Source: UBA8438 sp963934795
GTDB lineage: Bacteria > Acidobacteriota > Vicinamibacteria > Vicinamibacterales > UBA8438
Assembly (NCBI GenBank): GCA_963934795.1
Contig: CAWWAF010000007.1
Coordinates: forward strand, 1-64,000
Direction: 5' to 3'
DNA length: 64,000 nucleotides
Every line of letters begins with the position of its first letter. The stretch's first letter is position 1. Shown here one piece after another: positions 54,540 through 63,697 of the stretch. The notes beneath the pieces are model-generated. The model worked only from the letters and a program-made list of their open reading frames with translations, was not told the origin of the DNA and did no database searches. Made by a program: the position numbers and the translations under genes.

Positions 54540-56531
54540 TCAGGGCAGTGCGAGCGCGATGAGTTCAGGCACAACGCCACCGACGGTCAGCGCAACATAC
54601 TGCGTGCCCTCGTGCATATAGGTCATCGGTGTACCGATCGCACCCGCCGGGAGATCCACCGACCCGACGATGACCCCGGTCGTCTTGTCTCGCGCGACAA
54701 GGCGCGGACCGCCGTCCGCGCCACCGGCCGTGAGCGCACTGATCAGCAGCGTCTTGGTCAGGACCGGGCCACCCCGCCCTTCCCCGCCGAGGGGCGGAAG
54801 GTTCAGCCCCCGCAGCATCGGGTGCCGACGGTAGCGGTCGCCGTCGCCGTTAGGCTGCATCCAGGCGTGATCCCCGGTGTTCAGGTCGATGGCGGTCATT
54901 CGCGAGTACGGCGGTTTGAAGAGAGGAAGCCCCTGCGGCATCAGCGGCGCGGTGTCGAAACCGCCTTGCGTCAGATTTAGATTGCCTCCGTCCGCCGGGT
55001 CGGGTGTGTAGTAGTGCATCACCGAGAAGGCGTTCTCCGATGGGATATAGAGCAACCCGGTCTCCGGATCGACGGCCGACCCGTTCCAGTTTGCCCCGCC
55101 GGCAATCGCCGGGCGCTGGATGGTGCCCTGGAGGCCGTTCTCCTCAGACAGCATCGGCGGCGTGAACAGTCCGCCGAGCCGATGGTTCCGCACCGCCTCC
55201 ACCGCCAAGGCCCGAATCTCGGGTGTGAAGTCAACAAGCTGGTCTATCGAGGCCCCTTGGTCTTCGAACGGGAGCGGTTTGGTGGGGAACGGCTGGGTTG
55301 GCGACAAGACGTCGCCGTCTAGATCCGTGTCGGTCTCGACACTCCGCTCCTCGATCGGCCACACCGGGTCACCCGTTGTCCGGTCGAAGACATACGTGAA
55401 CCCCTGTTTGCTGATTTGCGCGATGGCCTGGATGTCGCGCCCATCGACCGTCACGTCGAGCAGATTCGGGTGCGTCGGGAAGTCATAGTCCCACACCCCG
55501 TGGTGCACGGCCTGGAAGTGCCACATACGCTGACCCGTCTCGATGTCGAGCGCGATCAGGGTCTCGGCGAACAGGTTGTCACCCAGTCGGTGACCGCCGT
55601 AGTAGTCGCTGGTCGCGGTACCGGTCGGCACGTAGATGTAGCCCAGCGCGTCGTCGACCGCGAACGTGGCCCAGGCGTTGGTATTCCCCGAATAGCGCCA
55701 CGATTCGTTCTGCCAACTCTCAGCCCCAAAATCGTCCGCTTGGGGCACCGTACGAAACGTCCACTTCGTGTCGCCGGTCCGGGCGTCGATGCCCTTGATC
55801 CACCCCGGCGGCGCTTCCTTCGTGATGGCAATGTCGGAGATGACCGTCGGGGTCACGACAACATCGTGGGCGACGATGGGCGCTGACGCGACGCCGAGCC
55901 AGCTATGGCCGAGCTGGTCGGTGGTACTCCGAGGCGCACGTGGAATGCCCTCCGCGAGATCGACCCGGCCGTTGTCGCCAAAGCTGCGGACCGGTTGCCC
56001 GGTGCGCGCATCGACGGCCAGGAGATAGCCGTCATTCGTACCGTAGAAGATGCGCGCATCGCGCCCATCGTCCTCGGCCCAGTAGGCCAGCCCGCGTCTG
56101 TTGTAGCTCAGCACACTGGCATGAGGGTAGGGAGCCGCACGATACGCCTCTGGGTCATACTGCCAGCGGACCTCACCCGTGCCGGCATCGAGCGCCGCCG
56201 ACAAGGCGAGCGGAGTCGAGACATACACGACGCCGTCGATCATCAGCGGCGTGGTCTTGAAGTTACGGATCCCGATCTCAGGGTGCAGCTCGCGCAGGGC
56301 ATCCAGATCGAGCGCCCCGTCGGCCGACGTCCATCGCCAGGCTATCTCAAGCGTCGAAAAATTCGTCCCATCGATCTGATCGAGCGGAGAGTACTTGGTA
56401 CCACCGAGGTCACCGGCGTAGGTGCGCCACTCGCCATTGGTCGCGCCGTATTGGGCCAGCGCCAAGCTCGGGCACAGTGCGATAGACAACGCCACCGGGC
56501 CCAGGACAGAGCCGAACAATCGACGTAGCAT
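54540..56531 (-). CDS. PQQ-dependent quinoprotein dehydrogenase
   Basis: A 663-residue exported dehydrogenase of the same type as the one at 12535. A signal peptide ends near ALAQ; then GEWRTYAGDLGGTKYSPLDQI opens the eight-bladed propeller. HHGVWDYDFPTHPNLLD contains the catalytic Asp pattern, and no cytochrome c domain is attached. The start is set at ATG 56531 (GGGGGG upstream); an in-frame ATG at 56555 would add eight residues. Together with the aldose dehydrogenase downstream it makes a run of two PQQ enzymes on one strand. Substrate unknown, probably an alcohol or sugar. Confidence 0.88.
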   Translation of the reverse strand: MLRRLFGSVLGPVALSIALCPSLALAQYGATNGEWRTYAGDLGGTKYSPLDQIDGTNFSTLEIAWRWTSADGALDLDALRELHPEIGIRNFKTTPLMIDGVVYVSTPLALSAALDAGTGEVRWQYDPEAYRAAPYPHASVLSYNRRGLAYWAEDDGRDARIFYGTNDGYLLAVDARTGQPVRSFGDNGRVDLAEGIPRAPRSTTDQLGHSWLGVASAPIVAHDVVVTPTVISDIAITKEAPPGWIKGIDARTGDTKWTFRTVPQADDFGAESWQNESWRYSGNTNAWATFAVDDALGYIYVPTGTATSDYYGGHRLGDNLFAETLIALDIETGQRMWHFQAVHHGVWDYDFPTHPNLLDVTVDGRDIQAIAQISKQGFTYVFDRTTGDPVWPIEERSVETDTDLDGDVLSPTQPFPTKPLPFEDQGASIDQLVDFTPEIRALAVEAVRNHRLGGLFTPPMLSEENGLQGTIQRPAIAGGANWNGSAVDPETGLLYIPSENAFSVMHYYTPDPADGGNLNLTQGGFDTAPLMPQGLPLFKPPYSRMTAIDLNTGDHAWMQPNGDGDRYRRHPMLRGLNLPPLGGEGRGGPVLTKTLLISALTAGGADGGPRLVARDKTTGVIVGSVDLPAGAIGTPMTYMHEGTQYVALTVGGVVPELIALALP

Positions 56532-56812
56532 ACGCACCCCCCTGTGGTCGGTCATGGAACGATTGGACTCCGAGTATAGCCGCACCTGACCCACGACAAC
56601 TCGGCTCGCCACGCACCCTACGAGACATCAACGGGGCCCTGAATTAGTATCGGTCAGTGAATGTTCGCCCGGCGATTCTGGTCGATCTCGATCCGGGCTG
56701 GCCGCGAGCACCCCTCCGCGAGATCGCGTCAGCACGCTCCCGCGACGCCGGTTCGACCGATAGATCTCTTTAAGTAGGATGCACCCGTTGCTCAGCACGA
56801 AAGACTCCCCCC

Positions 56813-58504
56813 ATGCCGACCGTATCTGACGCGCCCACCACGCCTGAATTTCAGAAATACAGCCCGCTGATCCCGATCGTGCTCGACGATCGGACCTGGC
56901 CAAACCGACAGATTGAGAAGGCGCCGCTGTGGTGTTCTGTCGACCTGCGCGACGGCAATCAGGCGCTGATCGACCCAATGGACGTCGAACGCAAGCGCCG
57001 CCTCTTCGGCACGCTCGTGACGATGGGGTTCAAAGAGATCGAGGTCGGCTTCCCTGCGGCAAGCCAACCGGACTACGACTTTGTGCGGCTCTTGATCGAA
57101 GAATCGCTGATTCCGGACGACGTCACGATTCAGGTACTGGTCCAGTGTCGACCGGAACTGCTCGAGCGGACCTACGAATGCCTTCGCGGAGCGCCTCGGG
57201 CACTCGTCCACTTCTACAACTCGACCAATCCGCTGCAGCGGCGCGTCGTCTTCGGACTCGACAAGCCCGGCATCGTCGACATCGCCACGCGCGCGGCCGC
57301 GTTCGCCCGAACGCTCGAGCGTACGATTCCCGACACACGGGTGCGCTACGAATACTCGCCCGAGAGCTTCACCCTGACCGAGCCGGACTTCGCCGTCGAG
57401 ATCTGTGAAGCCGTCGCGGACGTCATCGAACCGGACGACGATGAACGGCGACTGGTCCTCAACCTGCCGGCGACGGTCGAATGCTACTCACCCAATGTGT
57501 ACGGAGATGTCATCGAGTGGTTCGGCCGGACCATCAAACACCGGGATCGCGTCATCCTGTCACTCCACCCCCACAATGACCGCGGCTGCGCGGTCGCCGC
57601 CGCGGAATTCGGTATCATGGCGGGGGCCGAACGCGTGGAGGGCACGCTGTTCGGCAACGGCGAACGCACCGGGAACGTCGACATCATCACGCTGGCGCTC
57701 AATCTGATGGCGAACGGCGTAGACCCGGAACTCGACGTCCGCGACATCGACGAGTTGCGCCGCGTCGCGGAGCATTGCACCCGGCTGCCCATCCCACCGC
57801 GCCAGCCATACGCCGGCGACCTCGTGTACACCTCGTTCTCGGGCTCCCACCAGGACGCCATCAAGAAGGGCTTTGCGGCGCTCCCCGACAACTACGAGAG
57901 CTGGGCCGTGCCCTATCTGCCGATCGATCCCAAACACGTCGGGCGCAGCTACGAGGCCGTGGTTCGCGTCAACAGCCAATCCGGTAAGGGCGGCGTCGCC
58001 TACATCATGGAGACCGAGCATGGGCTGGTGCTGCCGAGGCGCTTACAGATCGAGTTCTCGCGCGCCATTCAGTCAATGGCGGAGGACGCGGGCACCGAAG
58101 TCAGCCCTGAGGACATCTGGCTCGCATTTGAAGCCACCTACCTGGCAGAAGATGCCCCGATCCAGATCCGCAGCCACGACGGAGTGACCGGGTCGGACGG
58201 CGCGCGGGTGACCGTGCGCCTCCGAGTGGACGGCGCGGACCGCACCGTTACCGGTGCCGGAAACGGGCCTATCTCGGCGTTCGTCGATGGCCTGGTTCGC
58301 GGCTTGGACCTGACATTGGATGTTCACGACTACACCGAACACTCGATCACGGCCGGCTCCGACGCGCGAGCGGTCGCCTACGTCGAAGCCGAAGGCGACC
58401 AGGAGATCGTGCGCTGGGGTGTCGGTATCGACCAGAGCATTCTCGGCGCGTCACTGAAGGCCGTGGTCAGCGCAGTCAATCGTCTGCGTGCCGCCACCAC
58501 CTAG
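56813..58504 (+). CDS. leuA: 2-isopropylmalate synthase
   Basis: A 563-residue 2-isopropylmalate synthase, the first committed step of leucine biosynthesis, of the long form also found in Actinobacteria and some Proteobacteria. The DRE-TIM motif reads CSVDLRDGNQALID, followed by FKEIEVGFPAASQPDYDF; HPHNDRGCAVAAAEF is the metal-binding His motif, and the C-terminal regulatory domain (about residues 430-563, from TVRLRVDGADRTVTGAG) is present, so leucine feedback inhibition is likely. Other leu genes are not in the window. About 180 bases of upstream region separate it from the divergent quinoprotein; no leader peptide or attenuator was identified with confidence. Confidence 0.95.
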   Translation: MPTVSDAPTTPEFQKYSPLIPIVLDDRTWPNRQIEKAPLWCSVDLRDGNQALIDPMDVERKRRLFGTLVTMGFKEIEVGFPAASQPDYDFVRLLIEESLIPDDVTIQVLVQCRPELLERTYECLRGAPRALVHFYNSTNPLQRRVVFGLDKPGIVDIATRAAAFARTLERTIPDTRVRYEYSPESFTLTEPDFAVEICEAVADVIEPDDDERRLVLNLPATVECYSPNVYGDVIEWFGRTIKHRDRVILSLHPHNDRGCAVAAAEFGIMAGAERVEGTLFGNGERTGNVDIITLALNLMANGVDPELDVRDIDELRRVAEHCTRLPIPPRQPYAGDLVYTSFSGSHQDAIKKGFAALPDNYESWAVPYLPIDPKHVGRSYEAVVRVNSQSGKGGVAYIMETEHGLVLPRRLQIEFSRAIQSMAEDAGTEVSPEDIWLAFEATYLAEDAPIQIRSHDGVTGSDGARVTVRLRVDGADRTVTGAGNGPISAFVDGLVRGLDLTLDVHDYTEHSITAGSDARAVAYVEAEGDQEIVRWGVGIDQSILGASLKAVVSAVNRLRAATT

Positions 58505-58572
58505 CCAGGTTGGCCGGTGGACGTGCAGAGCCACTGCGCCTGCCCCGTTTCCCGGGGTGATAGCATCCCGCC

Positions 58573-60138
58573 GTGGCCGAGAACGAGCCCTCGGGCCGGC
58601 ACGATGCGACGCGGCCAGGCGAGACCCCGCGGCGGGAACCGAGCCCACCGATCGGCCGACGCCTGATCGGGGCGATGCTGCGCGAGCGCGTGGCGGTGCT
58701 GTATGTCGCCGCCATCCTCATCATCGTCCGCACCGCGGTTTTCCTGTTCTTCGAAGGCTCCTTCAATTCCGACTAGGCCGTCACCGGGCTCATGACCACC
58801 CACCTCATCGAGAGGCGGGCCTTCCCGGTGTTCAAATATGGCCAGGACTATCAGCTGGCGGTCCAAGTGTGGATGGCCGCTCCTTTGTTCATGTTGTTCG
58901 GCCCGTCCGAGTTCCTGCTCCGACTGCCGCTCTTGGTCCAGCTGTTGCAGCGTGAGCTGCGTCTGCGCCCGTGGATGGCGCTTCTTGTCGCCACCCCGTT
59001 TCTGCTAGCGCCGCCCGGCACGTCGATGCAACTCATCGAGCCTAGCGGGGGCAACGTCGAACCGTTGCTCATGGTCCCACTCCTCTGGCTACTGCGACTG
59101 CATCCGCTGACTTTCGGGGCGGTGCTGGCGGTGGGCTTCCTGCAGCGCGTCTTCGCGGTCTACGCCCTGGGTGCATTGCTACTCGTCGAACTGGCAGACG
59201 GCTCACTGTTCTCACGCGCCACCGCGACGCGGTATCTGCGCTCGGCGTTCGCGTTTGCCGCAGTCTGGCAGACCATCGGGCTCGTCCGCGCGGCGGCCGG
59301 GAGCGACTTCGGCCCATCAACTCCGGTCTTCACGTCCGCCGCCTCCTCGTCAAATGTGAATGAAGCGTTGGGACGTTTCTGTTGGGACCCGGGGGGACTC
59401 CCTCACCGGATTGGCCAGCTCTTTGGCGACCATCTGGCCACGATGTTCGGTGGACGCCGCGTGCAGCTCTCGGGTCTGGGTGTGCCGAGTGCTAGCGAAC
59501 AGGGTATCGACGGGCTGTGGCTGCTGGTCGGGGGCGTCTTGCTGTGTGCGGTGGCGCGACTCCTCTGGAGGACGGCGCGGGGCCAGATACGCCCCTGGCA
59601 CGGGCGACCGCAGTTCGCCCTGTATCTGTTCTTGACCGGCGTACTGACGGTCGGCGCGCTGCTGACCTCACGCTGCGGATCGCTCGACGTCCACACCCTG
59701 CGATACACCCTGCACACCCTGCTGGCCGTGATCGGACTCGTAGCCGCCTTTTTGGCCACCGAGCCGTCGCAGGGCGCTAGACGGCTGGTCGTGTCCGTGC
59801 TGGCGGTCTGGGCCCTCGCGGCGGTGTGGGGACACGGTCGTCTGCTAGCGGAGTTCGCGCGTGACCCACCGCAGGACCACAATCGGGCCCTGGCGCAGTA
59901 TCTCGTTGACCACGACATCCGGTACGGGTTTGCCGACTATTGGGACGCGTACAGCACCGTCTTCTGGGCCGATGAACAGGTAATTTTGACCTCGACGACG
60001 GTGGTGTTCATCACGGAATACGAACGGCTGGCCCTCGAACACCTGGATGAAGCCGTCTGGATCTATCGGGAACCGTGCGACGGAGGCACGCGCGTCACCG
60101 AGATTCACTACATGTGCGGTCCGAAAGCACAAGAGTGA
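58573..60138 (+). pseudogene. Membrane glycosyltransferase-like gene with in-frame TAG
   Basis: Encodes a polytopic membrane protein of about 521 residues, interrupted by TAG at 58774-58776. From GTG 58573 the N-terminus ends FFEGSFNSD, the TAG follows, then AVTGLMTTHLIERRAFPVFKYGQDYQL continues in the same frame to 60138. In the GT39/PMT-like family this segment normally reads SDQAVVGLM, so TAG replaces Gln (CAG). About eight membrane segments follow, with YWDAYSTVFWADEQVILTST near the C-terminus. If translation restarts at ATG 58792 the product would lack the first membrane helix and the acidic active-site loop. It is otherwise intact. Confidence 0.8.
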
Positions 60139-60265
60139 TGGAGCGTCCGTCTCCGCAACGCAACTGATTCGGCGAAGCGCCGCGGGCCTGGGGCCGCATC
60201 GACACTCGCCGTAGCCAGACAGACCAGGGGTATTGTCAGCGACCGCTTCGGCCGAAAGGCTGGGC

Positions 60266-60493
60266 ATGACCCGACGACCGGAAGAACACGCGGACGTGGT
60301 GTGCCAACAAGTGCGCCAGGCGGGACGGGACACCTGGACGATTCGCCTGGGAAGCGACACGCACGGGGACCGACACTCTCTGGCCGAGGCCATCACGCTA
60401 GCGCGCGATGTCGCAGTCGCACACAGCCGACCGGCCTGGTTGCTGGACGAGACGGGGTATCCCCTGAAGCCCATGCTCCCGTGGGCACTGTAG
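60266..60493 (+). CDS. Small DUF2188-like protein
   Basis: A 75-residue protein, if started at ATG 60266 (GAAAGG upstream). WTIRLGSDTHGDRHSLAEAITLARDVA resembles the small DUF2188 fold, in which a Trp strand is followed by a helix. I consider the family assignment tentative. The gene lies convergent to the PRTADG protein gene with 18 bases between stops, and there is no sign of an alternative role. Confidence 0.5.
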   Translation: MTRRPEEHADVVCQQVRQAGRDTWTIRLGSDTHGDRHSLAEAITLARDVAVAHSRPAWLLDETGYPLKPMLPWAL

Positions 60494-60511
60494 GGTCCGC
60501 GTATCGACAGC

Positions 60512-61558
60512 CTACCGCCCGGCTTCGTCCAGGTGCCGCTCGTTTCTCAGGGCGTGCTCGATGGAGTAGTTACCTTCATGGCAGGCGAACTCATAGATGG
60601 CACCGGTGCCAGGGGCCGGACGCATGAACATGCGCGCGGTCCACGGCTGACCCCAGGTAGCCGGATCGTCCAGCGTGTACTCGTACTGCAGCATCTCCGG
60701 ACCGACCCGGGTGAAGCGCTCGGTGATGCGCACATCGCGAGACGAGCCGCTGGTCCCCTGACTCAGGTTGGCGGTCTCGACCACCAGCGTGTCGTCCTCC
60801 CAGTGCCCGTACGAGCTGCCGAGCGCGGTCTGGGGGCCTGGCCGCGGGGCGGTACCGCCGACCGGAATCAGACGCGTGTCGTGATGCATCTCGATCTGGA
60901 TGGCCACGTGGGTCGCGCCCTGGAAAATCTGGTAGTTACTGTTGTAGCCCCGTCCGCTTAGGAGCGGGGCCCCACCCCGGCACCGAATCGCCGGATCCAC
61001 GCTGGCGACCTCCTGCCCCAACGTCAGGCGACCATCAGGTCCCGGTTCGTTCCGGGCGGTGCGTTGCCGTGTCGCCCGAGCCTCAGCCTCGGCCGTCCGT
61101 GCTGGCAACCGCCCGTTGGGTGGATCCACAATCAGCGAGGTTCGGTTGTCGAACCAGCGGTCGATCATCCAAAACTGGTTGTAGCTCCGCGTCGACGGTC
61201 GCGCAGCGGCGCCACCGGTCTCCGCGGCCGGCGGTTCCAGAGAGGTCAGCGCCCGCAGAAACGGCGTATCCCCGAACACCGCGTCTCCCCCCGCGCGGTC
61301 GTACTCGACCGTGTAGGCCTGCATCGCCGCTACTTCTTCATCGGTCAGCGTCCCACGGTCACCGAGCGCCTCGGGCCGCTGAAACGGTGTGGCCGAGTCG
61401 TTCGCCCAGATGCCTTGTAGATCCGGATGCCCATCCGCCGTTCTGGGCACGATCCACCCGTCCGGCGCTTCCCCACCCGGCGCTTGCCCAGCGAACGCGG
61501 GCACCACCACGAGGGACGCCGCCAGTGCCATCGTCACGACGATGCCTTGTCTGTCCAT
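60512..61558 (-). CDS. Secreted PRTADGxPDLxGxW protein
   Basis: A 348-residue exported protein and paralogue of the one at 44485. The signal peptide ends near FAGQ, then VPRTADGHPDLQGIWAND, RTSLIVDPPNGRLPARTAEA, GHWEDDTLVVETANL and the closing FACHEGNYSIEHAL. The two share motif order but differ greatly in the middle, so the duplication is old. Function unknown. Upstream on the same strand, 132 bases separate it from the small Cys-rich gene. Confidence 0.82.
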   Translation of the reverse strand: MDRQGIVVTMALAASLVVVPAFAGQAPGGEAPDGWIVPRTADGHPDLQGIWANDSATPFQRPEALGDRGTLTDEEVAAMQAYTVEYDRAGGDAVFGDTPFLRALTSLEPPAAETGGAAARPSTRSYNQFWMIDRWFDNRTSLIVDPPNGRLPARTAEAEARATRQRTARNEPGPDGRLTLGQEVASVDPAIRCRGGAPLLSGRGYNSNYQIFQGATHVAIQIEMHHDTRLIPVGGTAPRPGPQTALGSSYGHWEDDTLVVETANLSQGTSGSSRDVRITERFTRVGPEMLQYEYTLDDPATWGQPWTARMFMRPAPGTGAIYEFACHEGNYSIEHALRNERHLDEAGR

Positions 61559-61690
61559 CTACTCCTCCGATTCCGCGCTACACGATGAATTCGATGCTCG
61601 ATACTGGAGACAATACGACCAGGAGACAGGTCACGCAACCCGTATCATCGACGCGTCCGACAGAATCCAGCCAACGCCGGGGAACGTGCA

Positions 61691-61927
61691 CTAGCCCGCC
61701 CCAGTCCCCGACCGCTCGTCGTCGGCGTCATCGGCCACGGAGTAGCCCAGACAGGACACGACGGGCAGGCGGGGATACCGCGCGTACGCGGGGTCGTGCG
61801 TAGACAGCGCACACCGCAGGAAGAGCTCCCCCTTGTCGGTCGGGACGGGGCGTACGTAACGACACGCGGCGCATAGCCCGACTCTCGCTGGCAATCTCTC
61901 CCCAGGACGTTCCGCGCGTGCGGTCAC
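61691..61927 (-). CDS. Small Cys-rich (zinc-ribbon-like) protein
   Basis: A 78-residue soluble protein with four Cys at residues 19, 22, 39 and 59, spaced CAAC...RC...SC, with a conserved DPAYARYPRLPV segment and VSCLGYS. A four-Cys site suggests zinc or an iron-sulfur cluster. I recall similar small proteins in Acidobacteriota. Its GTG start overlaps the stop of the upstream metallo-beta-lactamase-fold gene by GTGA, so it is translationally coupled to it and may assist that enzyme. Confidence 0.75.
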   Translation of the reverse strand: MTARAERPGERLPARVGLCAACRYVRPVPTDKGELFLRCALSTHDPAYARYPRLPVVSCLGYSVADDADDERSGTGAG

Positions 61928-62856
61928 ACGCCCTTGTAGATGTAATTCACGATCGGGGTCACGCTGAAGGGACCATTCAGCGCCGCCGAAAAGTCGCTAA
62001 ATCGCGCGGGCTTGACGTAATCGGCAATCACCTCTTCGGCGCTGCGTCCGGCGTCGATACCCCGTCGCGCGTGGTCGTACAGGTCCATGTAGAACGCCCG
62101 ATAGTCCACCAGATCACTCCACGCCAGGGGAACCTCCCAGTGACCAGTGATGATCGTGTCCACGTCTTGAATGGTGTTGATCGCTCGAGTCAACGTCCGA
62201 CCGAACTCGATGGCGCTCCCGCCGTTGCCGTTCTCCGCATCGATGAACGGGAGCAGCTTGCCCAGGAACATGTCGCCGGTGTGCATCGTGCGTGCTTCCT
62301 TGAACACGATGAACGTGTCGCCGTCGGTATGTCCGCGACCAAAATAGTAGAGGTCGATCTGGTCGGGGCCACCAGCGAAGAGCGTGAGCCGGTCTGAGAA
62401 CGTGGTCGCGGGAAGATACTTCGCGTTCTCGCCCTGGAAGTCGTCGCAGTTGGTCGGAATAGGCTGACAATCAGTACGCGCCATGTGGCGCCTGATGTTC
62501 TCCTGCGCCACGAACTGCACCGTCTCCGGAAATTCGGTATTGGCCCCACTGTGGTCGTAGTGCACGTGCGAGTTGATGATGGTCGTGACGGGCTTGTCGG
62601 TGAGCCGGCGGACGTGCTCGAGGATGTCGGGGCCGTATCCCTCGTTCTTCGTATCGACCAGGACGACGCCGTGTTCGGCGATCAGAAGCGCAATGTTGCC
62701 CCCGGTCGTTGAGCCGGACCCCAGCATGTGCAGGTTGTCGGCAATACGATGCACTTCGATGGGTGGGTGCGGTTCCTGCGCAGCCTCGAGCCCGGTGTTC
62801 CAGGCGACGAGACCAAGCGCGAGAAGCGTGAGTGGCAACAGATAGAGGCGGTTCAT
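61924..62856 (-). CDS. Metallo-beta-lactamase-fold hydrolase, exported
   Basis: A 310-residue MBL-fold protein. A signal peptide (to about residue 27) and the dinuclear metal site HVHYDH at 97-102, plus GRGHTDGD (His176) and a distal GHWEVP, are complete. MBL members of this secreted type include beta-lactamases of class B, lactonases and thioesterases; the sequence does not fix the substrate. It is the first gene of a two-gene operon with the small Cys-rich protein (GTGA overlap). Confidence 0.88.
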   Translation of the reverse strand: MNRLYLLPLTLLALGLVAWNTGLEAAQEPHPPIEVHRIADNLHMLGSGSTTGGNIALLIAEHGVVLVDTKNEGYGPDILEHVRRLTDKPVTTIINSHVHYDHSGANTEFPETVQFVAQENIRRHMARTDCQPIPTNCDDFQGENAKYLPATTFSDRLTLFAGGPDQIDLYYFGRGHTDGDTFIVFKEARTMHTGDMFLGKLLPFIDAENGNGGSAIEFGRTLTRAINTIQDVDTIITGHWEVPLAWSDLVDYRAFYMDLYDHARRGIDAGRSAEEVIADYVKPARFSDFSAALNGPFSVTPIVNYIYKGV

Positions 62857-62983
62857 TATCAAATAACTTTCATCGGTGTGTGTTCAGACAATGGGGCGCG
62901 CGCCAGTGTCATCCCGCGAGCCATTTCCCAGCATACCGCAGCGCATGCTCCAGTCGTTTCTGGGAACGCCACCCGGGTCTTCC

Positions 62984-63697
62984 TCAATCACCCACAAGAA
63001 GCAGATCGGAGAGATCGGCTCCGGGGTCGCGTTCCTCCGGAGCCGCATCACGCCGGAAGATGCGGGCCGCACGGGCGCCTCCGAGCCACGCCCGCCCGTT
63101 CTCGACGCGAAGCCAGGCGCCTTCTCGTATTCCAATCACCGGTGTCGTGTTCTCTTCCAAATATTCACCCAGTCGCTCCTCCCGGGTCTCACCCATGAAG
63201 GTCGAGCCTGCAGGCGGATCGATGTAGTGCGGATTGATCTGAAACGGCACCAGTCCGAGCGCATTAAGCGAGGCCGGCTGCACGATAGGCATGTCGTTGG
63301 TCGTGCGGATAGTGGGCGCGGCGATATTCGAGCCGGCGCTCGCGCCCATGTAGATGAGGCCTTCGTCCACACGGCGACGAATCGCGACCATCAGCTTGGC
63401 CTTCTGTAGCGTCGCCAGCAACCGGAAGGTGTTGCCGCCCCCGACGAACACCGCCTCAGCCCACGCCAGCGTCTCCACGCCCCCCTCGTCGGCAGTCACC
63501 ATACGCGTCTCGATGCCGTCCCGCCCGAACCGCTGCCGCGCTTTCGCCGCGTAGCCGTCGCGGTCGAAGACGGCGAACGGCACGAAGGCCAGCCGCCGTC
63601 GCTCCGCGAGCAGGTCGAGCATCTCGGGCATACAGTGGTCGAGATAGCCTTGGCCGTGGTTGCTGGAATTGCTGACGAGGAGGAGACGGGCGGTCAC
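62984..63697 (-). CDS. pepE: Dipeptidase E (peptidase S51)
   Basis: A 237-residue Ser peptidase of the S51 family that cleaves N-terminal Asp from dipeptides such as Asp-Leu. The nucleophile is Ser120 in GASAGSN; GGGNTFRL at 87-94 and QINPHYIDPP with its His are the other family blocks. I chose GTG 63697 (MTARLLLVSNS), which matches the N-terminus of known PepE and has GGAAGA nearby; the frame stays open to 63739. It is cytoplasmic. Upstream (63698-64000) I see no gene. Confidence 0.9.
   Translation of the reverse strand: MTARLLLVSNSSNHGQGYLDHCMPEMLDLLAERRRLAFVPFAVFDRDGYAAKARQRFGRDGIETRMVTADEGGVETLAWAEAVFVGGGNTFRLLATLQKAKLMVAIRRRVDEGLIYMGASAGSNIAAPTIRTTNDMPIVQPASLNALGLVPFQINPHYIDPPAGSTFMGETREERLGEYLEENTTPVIGIREGAWLRVENGRAWLGGARAARIFRRDAAPEERDPGADLSDLLLVGD

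Noticed and set aside
53544..54980. 478-residue plus-strand open frame
   Set aside because: Antisense to the aldose dehydrogenase and quinoprotein genes; long only because stops are rare in GC-rich antisense.
56632..56812. Leader or attenuator before leuA
   Set aside because: No short Leu-rich frame or alternative hairpin could be shown in the upstream 180 bases.
6776..58776. Amber codon reassignment to Gln (TAG at two conserved Gln positions)
   Set aside because: TAG also ends well-formed genes here (for example at 3024-3026, 4153-4155 and 8550-8552), and the third broken gene has TGA, so a changed code does not explain the pattern.
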